Source: Candidatus Poribacteria bacterium (GTDB lineage: Bacteria; Poribacteria; WGA-4E; UBA9662). Taken from it: DNA of 58,870 nt. A model generated the notes under the pieces. The model was not told the DNA's origin, did not search any database, and was given only the letters and a program-made list of their open reading frames with translations. The stretch's first letter is position 1, and each line of letters begins with the position of its first letter. The position numbers and the translations under genes were made by a program. Location of the stretch: NCBI GenBank assembly GCA_030748495.1, contig JASMLX010000027.1, forward strand, positions 1-58,870. The letters run 5' to 3'. Below, in pieces: positions 9,487 to 17,233 of this stretch.

Positions 9487-9518
9487 AAATATAATTTAGG
9501 TCTGCCTAAATTATATTT
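9487..9518 (-). promoter_or_regulatory. DtxR-type iron box (operator)
   Basis: This is a perfect palindrome. Fourteen-base arms AAATATAATTTAGG and CCTAAATTATATTT flank the spacer TCTG. The core TTTAGGTCTGCCTAAA matches the classic DtxR/IdeR pattern TTAGGTTAGCCTAA closely. It lies just upstream of the regulator gene and would have given iron-dependent autoregulation of regulator and feoB. Confidence 0.8.
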
Positions 9519-9643
9519 CGGGCAAAAAGTATTGCCAAGGGCTTTATCCAATTCAAACAAAATCGGACATTCAAACTGAACATCCGCTTTGTCGTCGGTA
9601 AATCTAGAAGCAGTAGATCAGATTGCAGGACAGACCTGAACAA

Positions 9644-10657
9644 TCAGGATAAATTCAGTTCAACCGCTTTACCACTATACATCGATTGGTAGACTGCATC
9701 GATCACGCACATCTGGTTAAGGCTATTTTCGGGCGGAATTCGGTGAGGTTGCCCCGTTGCTAGGCAGTCACACATATGTTGAAGTTGATGAGCAAATTGA
9801 AAGGTGGGTTCAAAGTCGAAGTCCTCACTCCGTTGAGGCGTACGCAATTCAAGCTTGACAGGTTGTCCTTCATTATTCCAGACTTTATCTAGCCTCAGAC
9901 CGCCAGCGGTACCGTTAATTTCAGCATATTGTGATCCCCACGAGTTAAAGCCAACCGAAATTTGTGCTGTCCGTTCATCGGGAAAAACGAGAAGAATATA
10001 AGCCCCATCGTCAACCTCCAATCCGGCTTGTGGACTCGCAAAAACGAGGATCGGATCGGCTTTATAAACCGCGCGTGCATGGTGGATATTGTAGCAAGCG
10101 AGATCGTAAATACTTCCACCTCCTTGGGCTTTGTTGAAACGCCAATTACTTTCGGGTTGGCGCTTCTCAGGCCCACCACCGCCACCACCAGTACAAAAAG
10201 TACTTCGGATATTCATTACTTCACCGATGGTACCACTATCAATCAATTCGTGAGCTTTCAGGTGCATTGGATGGTGCCGAAACTTGAAAGCTTCGGCCAG
10301 TAACACGTCGTTATCTTTAGCAGCAGCAACCATTCGTTTCGCCTCTGCACCGGTTGAGGTGAGCGGTTTTTCGCACAGAATTGCTTTCACTCGTCCGGAG
10401 TTGGCTAACTGTACGCCTACCTGTTCGTGATACGCCCCCCAAGTGCAGATCACAGCTAAATCCAACTCTTCACTTTGCAGCATCTGGTCTAGATCGGTGT
10501 ACCGGTTTTCAACTTCGAACTCGCCGCCGTAACGATTGACAGCCTCTTCAGAAACGTCGCATATAGACTGTAAAACAGCATCGTTAACCTGCTTGGCTGC
10601 ATTTCCGTGGGCACGAGCAATACCACCCGTACCAACTAATCCGACTCGAAACGCCAT
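9644..10657 (-). CDS. Gfo/Idh/MocA-family oxidoreductase
   Basis: This 337-residue NAD(P)-dependent dehydrogenase has an intact Rossmann motif (GLVGTGGIARAHG) and EKP at residues 96-98 (LCEKPLTSTG). The C-terminal region contains GGSIYDLACYNIHHAR, the form of the catalytic segment found in the D-xylose/glucose-fructose dehydrogenase branch, where His is not at the usual place. The start ATG has a purine-rich ribosome site (GGGAGAAAAGAG). It is followed leftward by the dead iron locus and preceded by another dehydrogenase of the same family (10936), but a terminator separates the two. The substrate is unknown. Confidence 0.9.
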   Translation of the reverse strand: MAFRVGLVGTGGIARAHGNAAKQVNDAVLQSICDVSEEAVNRYGGEFEVENRYTDLDQMLQSEELDLAVICTWGAYHEQVGVQLANSGRVKAILCEKPLTSTGAEAKRMVAAAKDNDVLLAEAFKFRHHPMHLKAHELIDSGTIGEVMNIRSTFCTGGGGGGPEKRQPESNWRFNKAQGGGSIYDLACYNIHHARAVYKADPILVFASPQAGLEVDDGAYILLVFPDERTAQISVGFNSWGSQYAEINGTAGGLRLDKVWNNEGQPVKLELRTPQRSEDFDFEPTFQFAHQLQHMCDCLATGQPHRIPPENSLNQMCVIDAVYQSMYSGKAVELNLS

Positions 10658-10869
10658 AATTTCTCTTTTCTCCCTATTAATGATTAATTCTCGTTCTCGA
10701 TCAGTATCAGTTGATCTATAAAACTTGGATAGACAACTTCATTATAGGTCACATTGTAATCATCGTCAACGCTCGTTTACATCTTTTCAAGAGAGGTAAG
10801 CGAAGATCAATGATTATATACCAAAGGGGGAACCTAATCTCTATCAATAAAAGTCAGCATCTGACATCA

Positions 10870-10898
10870 AAAAAGGCGCACCAATAGCAGGCGCGCCC
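10870..10898 (-). terminator. Rho-independent terminator after the 10936 gene
   Basis: Read leftward: GGCGCGCC, a short loop, then GGTGCGCC followed by six T. The stem is GGCGC/GCGCC, extended by GG/CC after one mismatch. It sits 38 bases beyond the stop codon of the leftward dehydrogenase gene. Confidence 0.75.
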
Positions 10899-10935
10899 CG
10901 TCTGTTAAGACTGATTTAAGGTTGGTGGGAAAAAG

Positions 10936-11985
10936 CTATTGCTGTTCTGGAAATGGAGCTCGAATGTCGTAACGCCCTTCCTTGAAAACGGGAAGGAGTC
11001 CACCTTCGACCATCAGATCTAACGGATTTTCTCGTGTTTCGAGTGGAAACTCAACCACACCTTTAATTCGCAAGGACTCATAAATAGCCATCAAGATCTC
11101 AATGGTAATTTTTCCGTGAATACCCGCATTCCGATGTTCGTCGATCTCACCGTCCAACCATTGGATCATCTCTTGATACTGGTTAGGCTCACTCTGGCGG
11201 GGCTCAATAGCCTGCCAACCGGCCACGTGGCTATTTAGCAACTCGATCGTTCCATCTGGGCCACGACGTAGTTGACCGTCATCCCCATAAACTGCATCGC
11301 CTCGCAACCCAGGCCCCGGCAGGTCACTCTCGTACAAGCCGCGAATTCCGCCTTCAAAACAGATCTCACCAAAGCAGAGGTCTTCACACCGTACCCGGCG
11401 CTCCCACTTATCGGTTTTTCGTGATACCTGACCGATTAGCCACAGCGGCTTAGGGTCGCCCAAAATATAGCGCATTTCGTCGACTTCGTGTGTGCCACGG
11501 TTCAAGAGACCAAGACCATCTCGACGCAGCATGGCTTGCGGTTGGCCGATGGCCCCTTCCTGAATCAACCGTCTAGCTTCACTGTTTTGTGGGCTGAACC
11601 GCCGTTGGTGCCCAACCACTAGCTTAGTGCCATTTTTGTCACAGGCTTCAACCATGTCATTAGCTTCACCTACCGAGGCTGAGATCGGTTTTTCAGTAAT
11701 GATTCCAGCTAAACCCGCTTCTGCGGCGGCCAGTGTCGGTTCTAAACGGACGCTTTGCCAGGTAGTGATTGAAACAATATCCAGATCCTCTTGAGCGAAC
11801 ATCTGGTTGAAGTCGGTATAATGGGCGGGTAACTCGTTGGCTTCTGCAAATGCCGATGCCCGATCAGCGTCGATATCCATTGCAGCAATGACCTCAGTGC
11901 GGGGATGATTCTTCCAAGCGTTGGTATGAGAGCCACCCATTCCACCACAACCGATAATGCCGACACGGTAAATTTTGTCTGCCAT
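10936..11985 (-). CDS. Gfo/Idh/MocA-family oxidoreductase
   Basis: A 349-residue dehydrogenase. ATG at 11985 is chosen because AAGGAG stands nine bases before it; an upstream TTG at 11994 overlaps the ribosome site spacing. It has GIIGCGGMGGSH in the Rossmann fold and TEKPISAS at residues 97-104. NRGTHEVDEMRY is the catalytic segment with His and Asp in place. It is a single-gene transcript closed by the terminator at 10870-10898. With the genes at 547, 3681 and 9644 it makes four members of this family within 12 kb; they are clearly divergent from one another, so not recent tandem copies. Confidence 0.9.
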   Translation of the reverse strand: MADKIYRVGIIGCGGMGGSHTNAWKNHPRTEVIAAMDIDADRASAFAEANELPAHYTDFNQMFAQEDLDIVSITTWQSVRLEPTLAAAEAGLAGIITEKPISASVGEANDMVEACDKNGTKLVVGHQRRFSPQNSEARRLIQEGAIGQPQAMLRRDGLGLLNRGTHEVDEMRYILGDPKPLWLIGQVSRKTDKWERRVRCEDLCFGEICFEGGIRGLYESDLPGPGLRGDAVYGDDGQLRRGPDGTIELLNSHVAGWQAIEPRQSEPNQYQEMIQWLDGEIDEHRNAGIHGKITIEILMAIYESLRIKGVVEFPLETRENPLDLMVEGGLLPVFKEGRYDIRAPFPEQQ

Positions 11986-12146
11986 TTTTAACAACTCCTT
12001 ACTAGAAGGTATAGATAATTAATGTGTCATTTTGGAATAGACCAAGTTTAGCCTATCACATCCCGTTTTGACTGTCAATACCAACACATAGCCTTAGAGC
12101 CTTAGTGAAAGTGCTGTAAGAAGGTGTGAGCAAAACTGATTTGGCA

Positions 12147-12176
12147 TTGACACCGTTAGTTACAGTTGGTTACAAT
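12147..12176 (+). promoter_or_regulatory. Sigma-70-type promoter for rplU-rpmA
   Basis: A perfect TTGACA (12147-12152) is followed by an 18-base spacer and TACAAT (12171-12176). The start of rplU is 78 bases further on, leaving room for a short leader. Confidence 0.7.
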
Positions 12177-12253
12177 CCTAGCTTGTGTCCGAGGAATTCA
12201 CAATTCACTTAGGAAAAGTTAAAGTGTAACTCGATTGGAGAAAGTTAAGGGTC

Positions 12254-12568
12254 ATGTACGCAATATTCGCATCTGGTGGCAAACAACATCAGGTTGAGGT
12301 CGGATCAATTCTCGATGTAGAAAAGTTAGAAGTTCCTACTGGGGATGTCGTTAGTTTTACCGATGTCCTGCTGGCTGGTGGTAATGAAGGTGCCACACAG
12401 GTTGGAACTCCTTATATCGATGGTGCATCCGTTGTTGGTGAGGTTGTGGATCAGATTAAAGGTCCAAAAATAGTCGTCTTTAAATACAAGAGACGTAAAG
12501 GATACCGTCGAAAAATAGGACACCGCCAACAATATACCCGTTTGAAAATTACAGATATTCAGGTCTAA
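12254..12568 (+). CDS. rplU: 50S ribosomal protein L21
   Basis: L21 is a structural protein of the large ribosomal subunit that binds 23S rRNA. The protein has 104 residues, the normal length. It begins MYAIFASGGKQHQVEVG and carries the basic C-terminal signature (FKYKRRKGYRRKIGHRQQY). It is followed by rpmA after 38 bases and then obg, the order found in most bacteria. A strong promoter lies at 12147-12176. AAGGG just upstream of the ATG could serve as the ribosome site. It looks intact. Confidence 0.98.
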   Translation: MYAIFASGGKQHQVEVGSILDVEKLEVPTGDVVSFTDVLLAGGNEGATQVGTPYIDGASVVGEVVDQIKGPKIVVFKYKRRKGYRRKIGHRQQYTRLKITDIQV

Positions 12569-12606
12569 GCGAGCAATTCAGAGCCTCGTGGTAGGAGGTC
12601 GATAAA

Positions 12607-12873
12607 ATGGCACACAAAAAAGGTGGCGGAAGTACCCAAAACGGGCGGGATAGTAACAGCAAACGCCTTGGTGTTAAACGATTTTCCGGCAACTATGTCA
12701 AAGCTGGAAATATCTTGGCGCGGCAGCGTGGCACACGGATTCATCCGGGTAACAATGTTGGTTTGGGTCGAGACCACACCCTATTTTCGAAAATAGACGG
12801 TTATGTGTGGTTTGAGCGCAAGGATAAATACCGTCGAAAAGTTAGCGTTTACAGTGAACGACCTAACTTTTAG
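12607..12873 (+). CDS. rpmA: 50S ribosomal protein L27
   Basis: L27 lies near the peptidyl-transferase centre, and its N-terminal tail contacts tRNA. The 88-residue protein starts [16 protein letters not shown] and keeps the [14 protein letters not shown] signature. The N-terminus begins directly with AHKKGG, so there is no Firmicutes-type cleavable extension. A strong ribosome site, AGGAGGT, precedes the ATG by eight bases. A terminator follows at 12931, so rplU-rpmA can form their own transcript separate from obg. Confidence 0.98.
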   Translation: MAHKKGGGSTQNGRDSNSKRLGVKRFSGNYVKAGNILARQRGTRIHPGNNVGLGRDHTLFSKIDGYVWFERKDKYRRKVSVYSERPNF

Positions 12874-12890
12874 GTCTATATCATAACTTA

Positions 12891-12911
12891 GATCTTCGAT
12901 CTTCGATCTTC
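12891..12911 (+). repeat. Short tandem repeat, GATCTTC three times
   Basis: Three perfect seven-base copies lie between rpmA and its terminator. No function is evident; slippage during replication could have made it. Confidence 0.6.
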
Positions 12912-12930
12912 GTTTTTCCGGTTTCAGTTG

Positions 12931-12959
12931 AAAGCCTCGTTTTTGCGAGGCTTTTCGCT
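12931..12959 (+). terminator. Rho-independent terminator after rpmA
   Basis: AAAGCCTCG, loop TTTTTG, then CGAGGCTTTT and further T-rich sequence. The stem is perfect over nine bases. It separates the ribosomal genes from obg, whose ATG is at 12978. Confidence 0.85.
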
Positions 12960-12977
12960 TTTGGGTAACGGATTTAG

Positions 12978-14282
12978 ATGATAAATGTCGATACAGCCCG
13001 GATTCAAGCCAAAGGCGGAAATGGTGGCAGCGGTTGCATCAGTTTCCGGCGGGAAAAGTTTATTCCACGTGGTGGTCCAAACGGTGGTGACGGCGGGAAA
13101 GGGGGTGACGTGGTCCTCGAAGCAGTTGAAGGAATGACAACCCTGATCGACTTCAAATATCATCAGCATCAGAGGGCAGACAATGGCCAACACGGTATGG
13201 GTAAACTCCGAAACGGTAAAGATGCTGATGATCGAGTCGTAAAAGTTCCTATCGGTACAATCGTTCAGTGGTATCGTAGTGAGGACGAGGAACGCAGCGA
13301 TGAGATCGTAGATCTGAAACTACCTTTACAACGAGTAGTAATCGCTCGTGGTGGGGTCGGTGGACGTGGAAATACCCATTTTAGAAGTAGCATCTTTCAG
13401 ACACCGCGCGTAGCGGAAAAAGGTGAGCCAGGAGAAGAAACCGTCGTCGATCTAGAGGTCAAGTTAATCGCTGATGTCGGTTTGGTCGGTTACCCGAACG
13501 CAGGTAAATCGACTCTTCTATCCCGTACTTCCGCGGCTAGACCTAAAATCGCTAACTACCCTTTTACTACGTTATCACCTAATTTAGGCGTTGTCCGAGT
13601 CGGAACAGAACAAAACTTTGTCTTGGCTGATATTCCCGGTTTAATTGAGGGGGCACATGCCGGGCTAGGTCTGGGACACGATTTTCTTCGTCACGTTGAA
13701 CGCACCAAGATGCTCATACACGTCATTGATATCGCTGCTGTTGACGGTCGAGACCCGATTGCCGATTATGAAAAAATCAATCGAGAACTAGAACTCTATA
13801 ACTCTCGTCTGGGACGAATTCCACAACTGGTTGCACTCAATAAAGCCGATCTACCGTCAGCAGAAGCACAACTGGTAAAGATCAACGACTATTTAAAGCG
13901 TCAGAAACGGAGAATCTTTACCATCTCAGCGGTCACCGGGCAGGGTGTTAAAGGACTGATACAAACAACTTATCAACTGCTTCAGCGCATTAACCAAAAG
14001 ATCCGGGAGCAACAGAAACCAACGCCGACTACCATTGAAGTACCAAGAGTCAAGAAAAGGTTTCAGATTTCCAAGGACGAGCGAGGTTATTCCGTTGTTG
14101 GGACCCAACCGAAACGCGCCGTACTGATGACTGATCTGGAAAATACACAAGCCTTAGTGCTGCTGCATCGTAAGCTCAAAAATATGGGTGTTATCAATGC
14201 CCTGTTGAAAGCTGGTATCAAAGAAGGAGAGGATGTCTACATCCATGGGTTTGAGTTCCAGTTCACGGCTACCGAAGAATAG
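12978..14282 (+). CDS. obg: Obg-family GTPase (ribosome assembly)
   Basis: Obg is a GTPase acting in late assembly of the large ribosomal subunit and in stress control. The glycine-rich Obg fold (GGNGGSGCISFRREKF, PNGGDGGKGGDV) covers roughly residues 1-160. The G domain follows, with GYPNAGKST near residue 170, DIPGLIEGAH and NKAD. A C-terminal Obg-type domain of about 100 residues (residues 340-434) is present. The length of 434 is typical. It comes directly after the rpmA terminator and its end overlaps the predicted start of proB by 50 bases. Confidence 0.97.
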   Translation: MINVDTARIQAKGGNGGSGCISFRREKFIPRGGPNGGDGGKGGDVVLEAVEGMTTLIDFKYHQHQRADNGQHGMGKLRNGKDADDRVVKVPIGTIVQWYRSEDEERSDEIVDLKLPLQRVVIARGGVGGRGNTHFRSSIFQTPRVAEKGEPGEETVVDLEVKLIADVGLVGYPNAGKSTLLSRTSAARPKIANYPFTTLSPNLGVVRVGTEQNFVLADIPGLIEGAHAGLGLGHDFLRHVERTKMLIHVIDIAAVDGRDPIADYEKINRELELYNSRLGRIPQLVALNKADLPSAEAQLVKINDYLKRQKRRIFTISAVTGQGVKGLIQTTYQLLQRINQKIREQQKPTPTTIEVPRVKKRFQISKDERGYSVVGTQPKRAVLMTDLENTQALVLLHRKLKNMGVINALLKAGIKEGEDVYIHGFEFQFTATEE

Positions 14283-15495
14283 GGCTGTCAACCGGCAGCA
14301 ACTTTTCTCGACCATTAAACGCGTTGTAGTTAAAGTCGGGAGCTCTACCTTGACCGAAGGCACCGATCTATCCTTAATTAAAATGGAGCGGTTGGTTGAG
14401 GAGCTATCTCAGGTTAAGCAGAATGGAATCGAAGTTGTTTTGGTGACATCTGGCGCTATTGCCGCCGGTCGTGGCCGTTTGGCGCATTACTTCCAAGATT
14501 CAGCCGGATCAACACTAGACCCATCCCAATCTACTAAGGTTGCCTCATGTAACTCTGGAATTAACCCTGTCATACCCGAATTGCAAGCTGCGGCCGCCGT
14601 GGGTCAAATCCACTTGATGTACGGCTACAAGCAACTGTTTGAGCAATTCGGACATTTGGCAGCTATGATTCTAGTCACGCAAGACGATTTCGATCATCGG
14701 CAGCGATATACCCATATTAGTGATACACTCCGTACCTTGCTTAGATTCGGTGTTATCCCAGTGATTAACGAAAACGATACAGTGGCTGTCGATGAGATCA
14801 AGGTCGGAGACAACGACACCATTTCCGCCTACGTCACCAATCTGGTAGAGGCCGATCTGCTGTTGATCCTATCGGATCAAGCCGGTTTTTATACCCGGGA
14901 TCCACGGAAATATCCAGAGGCAGAACTGATTTCCACTATTATTCAAATCACTGACGAAATTAGAGCTGCTGCCGGTGGGGCCGGGACGGAAAAAGGAACC
15001 GGTGGAATGCAGACCAAGATCAGAGCCGCTGAAATCGTGACTGGGGCAGGTGAGATAATGGTGATTGCTGATGGATCACAGCCGCTGGTGATCAACCAGG
15101 TACTGTCAGGCCGGGAAGTCGGAACCCTATTTTTACCCCCTGACGCTACTAGGAGGATGTCCGCACGCCGACGCTGGATTGCCTATTCTCGTCCAACCAG
15201 AGGCGTACTATTTGTTGATGACGGTGCTAAAAAGGCACTGACAACGGGTGGTAAAAGCCTGTTACCTTCTGGTATTCGGCATGTATCCGGGGATTTCAAG
15301 TTCGGTGATACTGTCTCCTGTTGCGATGGCAATCAGCAGGAGTTTGCTCGCGGGCTGGTCAACTACACTGCACAGGAAACCAAACAGATCTTAGGCAAAC
15401 ACACCCGCCAGTTGCAGAAGATTATCGGTAACTTCTACTACGACGAAGTTATCCATCGGGACAACCTGGTACTACTCAAATCATCGCAAAACTGA
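14233..15495 (+). CDS. proB: Glutamate 5-kinase
   Basis: This enzyme phosphorylates glutamate in the first step of proline synthesis. The amino-acid kinase domain shows VVKVGSSTLTEG, VTSGAIAAGRGRL, INENDTVAVDE, GDNDTISAYV and GTGGMQTKIRAAE. A C-terminal PUA domain begins near residue 300 (RRRWIAYS, then GKSLLPSGI). An insert of roughly 15-20 residues lies between GRGRL and QAAAAVGQ compared with usual ProB proteins. ATG 14233 has AAGGAG only three bases upstream; ATG 14245, in the same frame, is an alternative. The gene overlaps obg. proA is not next to it; a convergent aminotransferase gene follows instead. Confidence 0.95.
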   Translation: MSTSMGLSSSSRLPKNRAVNRQQLFSTIKRVVVKVGSSTLTEGTDLSLIKMERLVEELSQVKQNGIEVVLVTSGAIAAGRGRLAHYFQDSAGSTLDPSQSTKVASCNSGINPVIPELQAAAAVGQIHLMYGYKQLFEQFGHLAAMILVTQDDFDHRQRYTHISDTLRTLLRFGVIPVINENDTVAVDEIKVGDNDTISAYVTNLVEADLLLILSDQAGFYTRDPRKYPEAELISTIIQITDEIRAAAGGAGTEKGTGGMQTKIRAAEIVTGAGEIMVIADGSQPLVINQVLSGREVGTLFLPPDATRRMSARRRWIAYSRPTRGVLFVDDGAKKALTTGGKSLLPSGIRHVSGDFKFGDTVSCCDGNQQEFARGLVNYTAQETKQILGKHTRQLQKIIGNFYYDEVIHRDNLVLLKSSQN

Positions 15496-15566
15496 AATCA
15501 CCTCTCTTTTGTCAAATTTCTCCGATAACTTTCCCTACTTCGCTTTACCTCTAGCAGGGGGAAGAG

Positions 15567-16694
15567 CTAAAGGATTCGGTCTAGTGCCTGTTCTAGTTTT
15601 TCAACTGTACGATCGATATGGCGCAGTTTATCCAGACCGAATAGTCCAAGACGAAAGGTTTGGAAATCCTCTGGTTCATCACATTGCAACGGAACACCAG
15701 CGGCAATCTGCAACCCAACCTGCAGAAATTTTGCTCCCTTGTGGATATCGATATCATCGGTGTAGCTAACAACAACGCCGGGGGCCTGGAAGCCCTCTGC
15801 GGCTACACTCTGGAACCCTTTGCTAACCAATAGATCTCTCACCCTGTTGCCTAGTTCCTGCTGTTTGGCACGAACCTTATCAAAACCGTAGGCTTCGGTC
15901 TCTTTCATCACATCGCGAAATCCCTTCAAGGCATCGGTTGGCATGGTAGCGTGGTAGGCGTGCCCACCATTCTCATAAGCTTCCATAATTTGCAGCCACT
16001 TCAACAAGTCACAGGCAAAGCTTGTACTGGTAGTGGCTTCAATTCTTTCTCTTGCCAATGCGCTAAGCATTACCAAACCGCTGGAGGGAGAGCTGCTCCA
16101 CCCTTTTTGAGGGGCACTAATCAGGACATCGACCGCAGAGGTTTCCATATCCATCCAAATGGCACCCGAGGCGATGCAGTCTAAGATAAATAGGCCACCG
16201 ACGGAATGAACCGCTTCAGCCACTGCTGTAATGTAGTCGTCTGGTAAAATTATACCGGATGAAGTTTCGACATGCGGTGCAAAGACGACATCCGGCTGTT
16301 CTGTTTGGATGGTAGTAACGACCTCTTCGATGGGAGCAGGGGCGAAAGCGGAATGTTGACTATCATCAACCGGTCTAGCTTTCAAGACGATGGATTCAGA
16401 GGGAATATCCCCTGTCTCGAAAATCTGGGTCCAGCGGTAGCTAAACCATCCATTTCGTATCACCAGACATTTTTTACCGCTACCAAACTGGCGGGCTACG
16501 GCCTCCATACTAAATGTACCACCGCCTGGTACCATCACAATTGCTGTAGCACAGTAGACTTTCTTTAGTGTGCTGGAAATATCATTCATCACCTGTTGGA
16601 ACGATTGTGACATGTGATTGAGCGAACGGTCAGTAAAGACGACTGAGTATTCCAGAAGACCATCTGGGTCAACGTCTGGGAGTAAACCTGGCAT
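15567..16694 (-). CDS. Class V aminotransferase (alanine-glyoxylate or phosphonopyruvate type)
   Basis: This PLP-dependent enzyme of fold type I has 375 residues. The PLP lysine is in SAPQKGWSSSP. The cofactor-binding Asp is in LFILDCIASG, and the phosphate-binding turn is MVPGGGTFSMEAVA. The long middle region after GGHAYHATMPTDAL is typical of the serine-pyruvate, alanine-glyoxylate and 2-aminoethylphosphonate aminotransferase branch. The donor and acceptor cannot be decided from sequence. It is transcribed alone, convergent with proB (71-base gap), and starts with a good ribosome site (GGAAAGGAAGC). Confidence 0.87.
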   Translation of the reverse strand: MPGLLPDVDPDGLLEYSVVFTDRSLNHMSQSFQQVMNDISSTLKKVYCATAIVMVPGGGTFSMEAVARQFGSGKKCLVIRNGWFSYRWTQIFETGDIPSESIVLKARPVDDSQHSAFAPAPIEEVVTTIQTEQPDVVFAPHVETSSGIILPDDYITAVAEAVHSVGGLFILDCIASGAIWMDMETSAVDVLISAPQKGWSSSPSSGLVMLSALARERIEATTSTSFACDLLKWLQIMEAYENGGHAYHATMPTDALKGFRDVMKETEAYGFDKVRAKQQELGNRVRDLLVSKGFQSVAAEGFQAPGVVVSYTDDIDIHKGAKFLQVGLQIAAGVPLQCDEPEDFQTFRLGLFGLDKLRHIDRTVEKLEQALDRIL

Positions 16695-17233
16695 ATTTGC
16701 TTCCTTTCCAAATTTTAAAGTTCTCTGATAATCCCTCCGTTAAGTGTTGCCAGTTTTAGAAACAGGCTTACACGCAGGAATAGTTTTGTAACAGTTCAAA
16801 CATGAGCAATCAAATCAGAAACCATGACCGTAGTCTAAATTACCACCGGTCTAACCGGTGGGTTACTTCCAGCCACAAATTTAGCCTCGATCCCAATTGG
16901 GGGAATAAAAAAACTTTTCCTTGCTCACTATAAACGATCACGCCGTCTAGTATTCCACCCTTTTCTCTCAGCGTGACCACCTGCAAATACTTCCGTATAT
17001 CACCTGGCTATTTGTAGGGTTACGTGGGTGCCCAACCCTCAAAAAAGTGGAAGTTGGGCTTCAATTATAACTTCTCGGATACTAGACCGAACGTGAGTAC
17101 TGTAGGCTGCTGACTCAAAAATACCCATGATGGTTTCAATGACATGACATCCTGAAACACCGCTATATTCGTGCACTTGGCTCTCATCCAGAAACCGAAC
17201 ATATTTTTGGTTAAAAATAAAAAAGAGTATAAT
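16695..17233. other. Non-coding gap with two hairpins
   Basis: No gene was recognised in these 539 bases. A perfect hairpin (CCACCGGT-CTA-ACCGGTGG) lies at 16843-16861, and a second, with arms GCCCAAC and GTTGGGC, at 17030-17059. Neither is followed by a clear T-run on either strand, so they are not obvious terminators. The second is 175 bases past the end of mnmE and may still protect the 3' end of the long leftward operon. The first could be an RNA element or operator for the leftward aminotransferase gene. Confidence 0.4.
16843..16861. repeat. Perfect 8-base inverted repeat with 3-base loop
   Basis: CCACCGGT and ACCGGTGG surround CTA. The arms are GC-rich and perfect. The site is about 150 bases upstream of the aminotransferase start. 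Confidence 0.6.

Noticed and set aside
12891..12911. CRISPR-like or regulatory tandem repeat
   Set aside because: Seven-base units without spacers; simple slippage explains it.
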